Source of the DNA: Chlorobiota bacterium
GTDB lineage: Bacteria > Bacteroidota > Bacteroidia > Flavobacteriales > Flavobacteriaceae
Length of the DNA stretch: 7,277 bases
Direction of reading: 5' to 3'
NCBI GenBank assembly: GCA_013151975.1
Contig: JAADHG010000239.1
Coordinates: 1-7,277 of the forward strand
Every line of letters begins with the position of its first letter. Positions within the stretch are counted from its first letter, which is position 1. A model generated the notes under the pieces. The model saw nothing but the letters and a program-made list of their open reading frames with translations, was not told the origin of the DNA and ran no database searches. Position numbers and translations under genes: made by a program. Below are positions 6,677 to 7,277 of the stretch, piece by piece.

Positions 6677-7201
6677 TTAAAAATCAATATTTACACCAAA
6701 AACAAAGGTTCTTGGTCTTGGATAAAAATTATTGTCAATACCACCGGTTATCTCAGGGTCTAACCCTTTGTAATCAGTTACAGTTAGAACATTTTGTGCA
6801 GAGCCGTAGACTCTTAAAGTCATATCTTTAAACGTGTCTTCGGGTAATGAGTACCCTAATGTAATATAATCAATTTTAAAGAAAGATGCGTCCTGAATAA
6901 ACAAGTCACTTAATAAATTCCGCTCTGTAGTCTCAACAAACCCCGTGTTAAAATAATTGGAGTGTATGTTTGTTAAAATGTTATTTTCTGTAGCACGTCT
7001 TAAATAACCCGTACTGGATGCAACATTGTTGTATGCATAATTACCAATATTGGCTCTGGATACTACTGATAAGTCCCAATTTTTATAAGATAGATTTGTG
7101 TTTAATCCCATAATTACATCTGCATATGGATCTTTATAGATGTACCTATCATCGTCATTTATAATATTATCTCCATTTCTGTCAACAAAAGCGCCTTTTA
7201 G
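6677..7201 (-). CDS. SusC-like TonB-dependent transporter, C-terminal part only
   Basis: About 174 residues of the C-terminal beta-barrel of a SusC/RagA-family outer-membrane transporter that would import oligosaccharides with the adjacent SusD. The readable frame begins at LKGAFVDRNGD near 7201 and passes through DRYIYKDPYADVIMGLNT, SVVSRANIGNYAYN, FKIDYITLGYSLP, RVYGSAQNVLTVTDYKGLDPEI and the terminal FVFGVNIDF with a final Phe. The Met at 7109-7111 is inside this conserved stretch, so it is not a real start. The frame is closed upstream by a TAA at 7202-7204, just where the sequence turns into inverted SusC-like sequence. Most of the gene (usually about 1000 residues) is missing. The stop is 15 bp before the SusD-like ATG, so the two share a transcript. 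Confidence 0.9.
   Translation of the reverse strand, partial: LKGAFVDRNGDNIINDDDRYIYKDPYADVIMGLNTNLSYKNWDLSVVSRANIGNYAYNNVASSTGYLRRATENNILTNIHSNYFNTGFVETTERNLLSDLFIQDASFFKIDYITLGYSLPEDTFKDMTLRVYGSAQNVLTVTDYKGLDPEITGGIDNNFYPRPRTFVFGVNIDF
7169..7195. repeat. Inverted repeat arm 1 inside the SusC coding sequence
   Basis: This 27-bp stretch is the reverse complement of 7251-7277 with one mismatch (7193 against 7253). Both arms code for GAFVDRNGD of a SusC protein, on opposite strands. The spacer is 55 bp. Confidence 0.9.
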
Positions 7202-7277
7202 TTATTTAGTTTACGCACAAGTGTATGATACCAATGGAAGACCTATTGAAGGTGCTTTTGTTGACAGAAATGGAGAT
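7200..7277 (+). pseudogene. SusC-like coding fragment on the opposite strand
   Basis: Read on the + strand this codes for SYLVYAQVYDTNGRPIEGAF and then VDRNGD, the conserved SusC segment that normally comes just before and into GAFVDRNGD. It runs out of the window. It is not continuous with any start codon and collides head-on with the - strand SusC fragment near 7200. It differs from that gene where they overlap (IEG against LKG, GGT against GGC), so it may come from a second SusC paralogue or allele. It is likely a chimeric join or rearrangement scar, not a working gene here. Confidence 0.75.
7251..7277. repeat. Inverted repeat arm 2 at the window end
   Basis: Partner of 7169-7195; the inner 24 bp are identical. 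It ends exactly at the window edge, so the arm may continue beyond it. Confidence 0.9.

Noticed and set aside
7109..7111. ATG as a start codon for a 144-residue protein
   Set aside because: The frame upstream codes for conserved SusC sequence (DRYIYKDPYADVI), so this Met is internal and the gene is truncated, not short.
7169..7277. Invertible promoter or recombinase-flanked switch
   Set aside because: Both arms are plain SusC coding sequence, no recombinase is visible, and flipping the 55-bp spacer would not restore either reading frame into a full gene.

Overview
The window looks like part of a marine-type Flavobacteriaceae (Bacteroidota) genome. It is AT-rich, has TAnnTTTG-type promoter elements, has no Shine-Dalgarno sequences before the genes, and carries a SusC/SusD outer-membrane pair and a type IX secretion C-terminal sorting domain. 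The genus cannot be fixed from the sequence.

Left edge (1-304): a tRNA-Leu(UAG) gene on the + strand has a good -7 promoter element, an 18-bp perfect palindrome in its leader and a terminator behind it. About 100 bp further on, the last 20 bp of the tRNA 3' end region occur again, next to a GC-rich REP-like sequence. A strong bidirectional hairpin terminator then separates the tRNA from the convergent operon.

Rest of the window (305-7200, all - strand): the 3' part of an alpha-glucan (starch/maltodextrin) polysaccharide utilization locus. In transcription order it holds the C-terminal end of a SusC-like TonB-dependent transporter, a SusD-like lipoprotein, a SusE-like lipoprotein with three near-identical 112-residue binding repeats, and a 954-residue secreted multidomain GH13 alpha-amylase. 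SusC, SusD and SusE genes are 15-19 bp apart. The amylase gene is set off by a 101-bp gap with a hairpin and a candidate promoter. Expected working: the T9SS-exported amylase cuts alpha-glucan outside the cell, the SusE and SusD lipoproteins hold polymer and oligosaccharides at the surface, and SusC/SusD imports them. Regulators and periplasmic or cytoplasmic enzymes are not in the window.

Most notable points: (1) the SusD-like protein seems to have a SusE/SusF-type glucan-binding module of about 100 residues inserted in the middle of its fold; (2) the middle SusE repeat is a DNA mosaic of its two neighbours, a sign of recent gene conversion; (3) near 7200 the SusC coding sequence ends abruptly and SusC-like coding sequence continues on the opposite strand, a fold-back junction that is either an assembly/amplification chimera or a real inversion; (4) the duplicated tRNA 3' end could be a relic attachment site.
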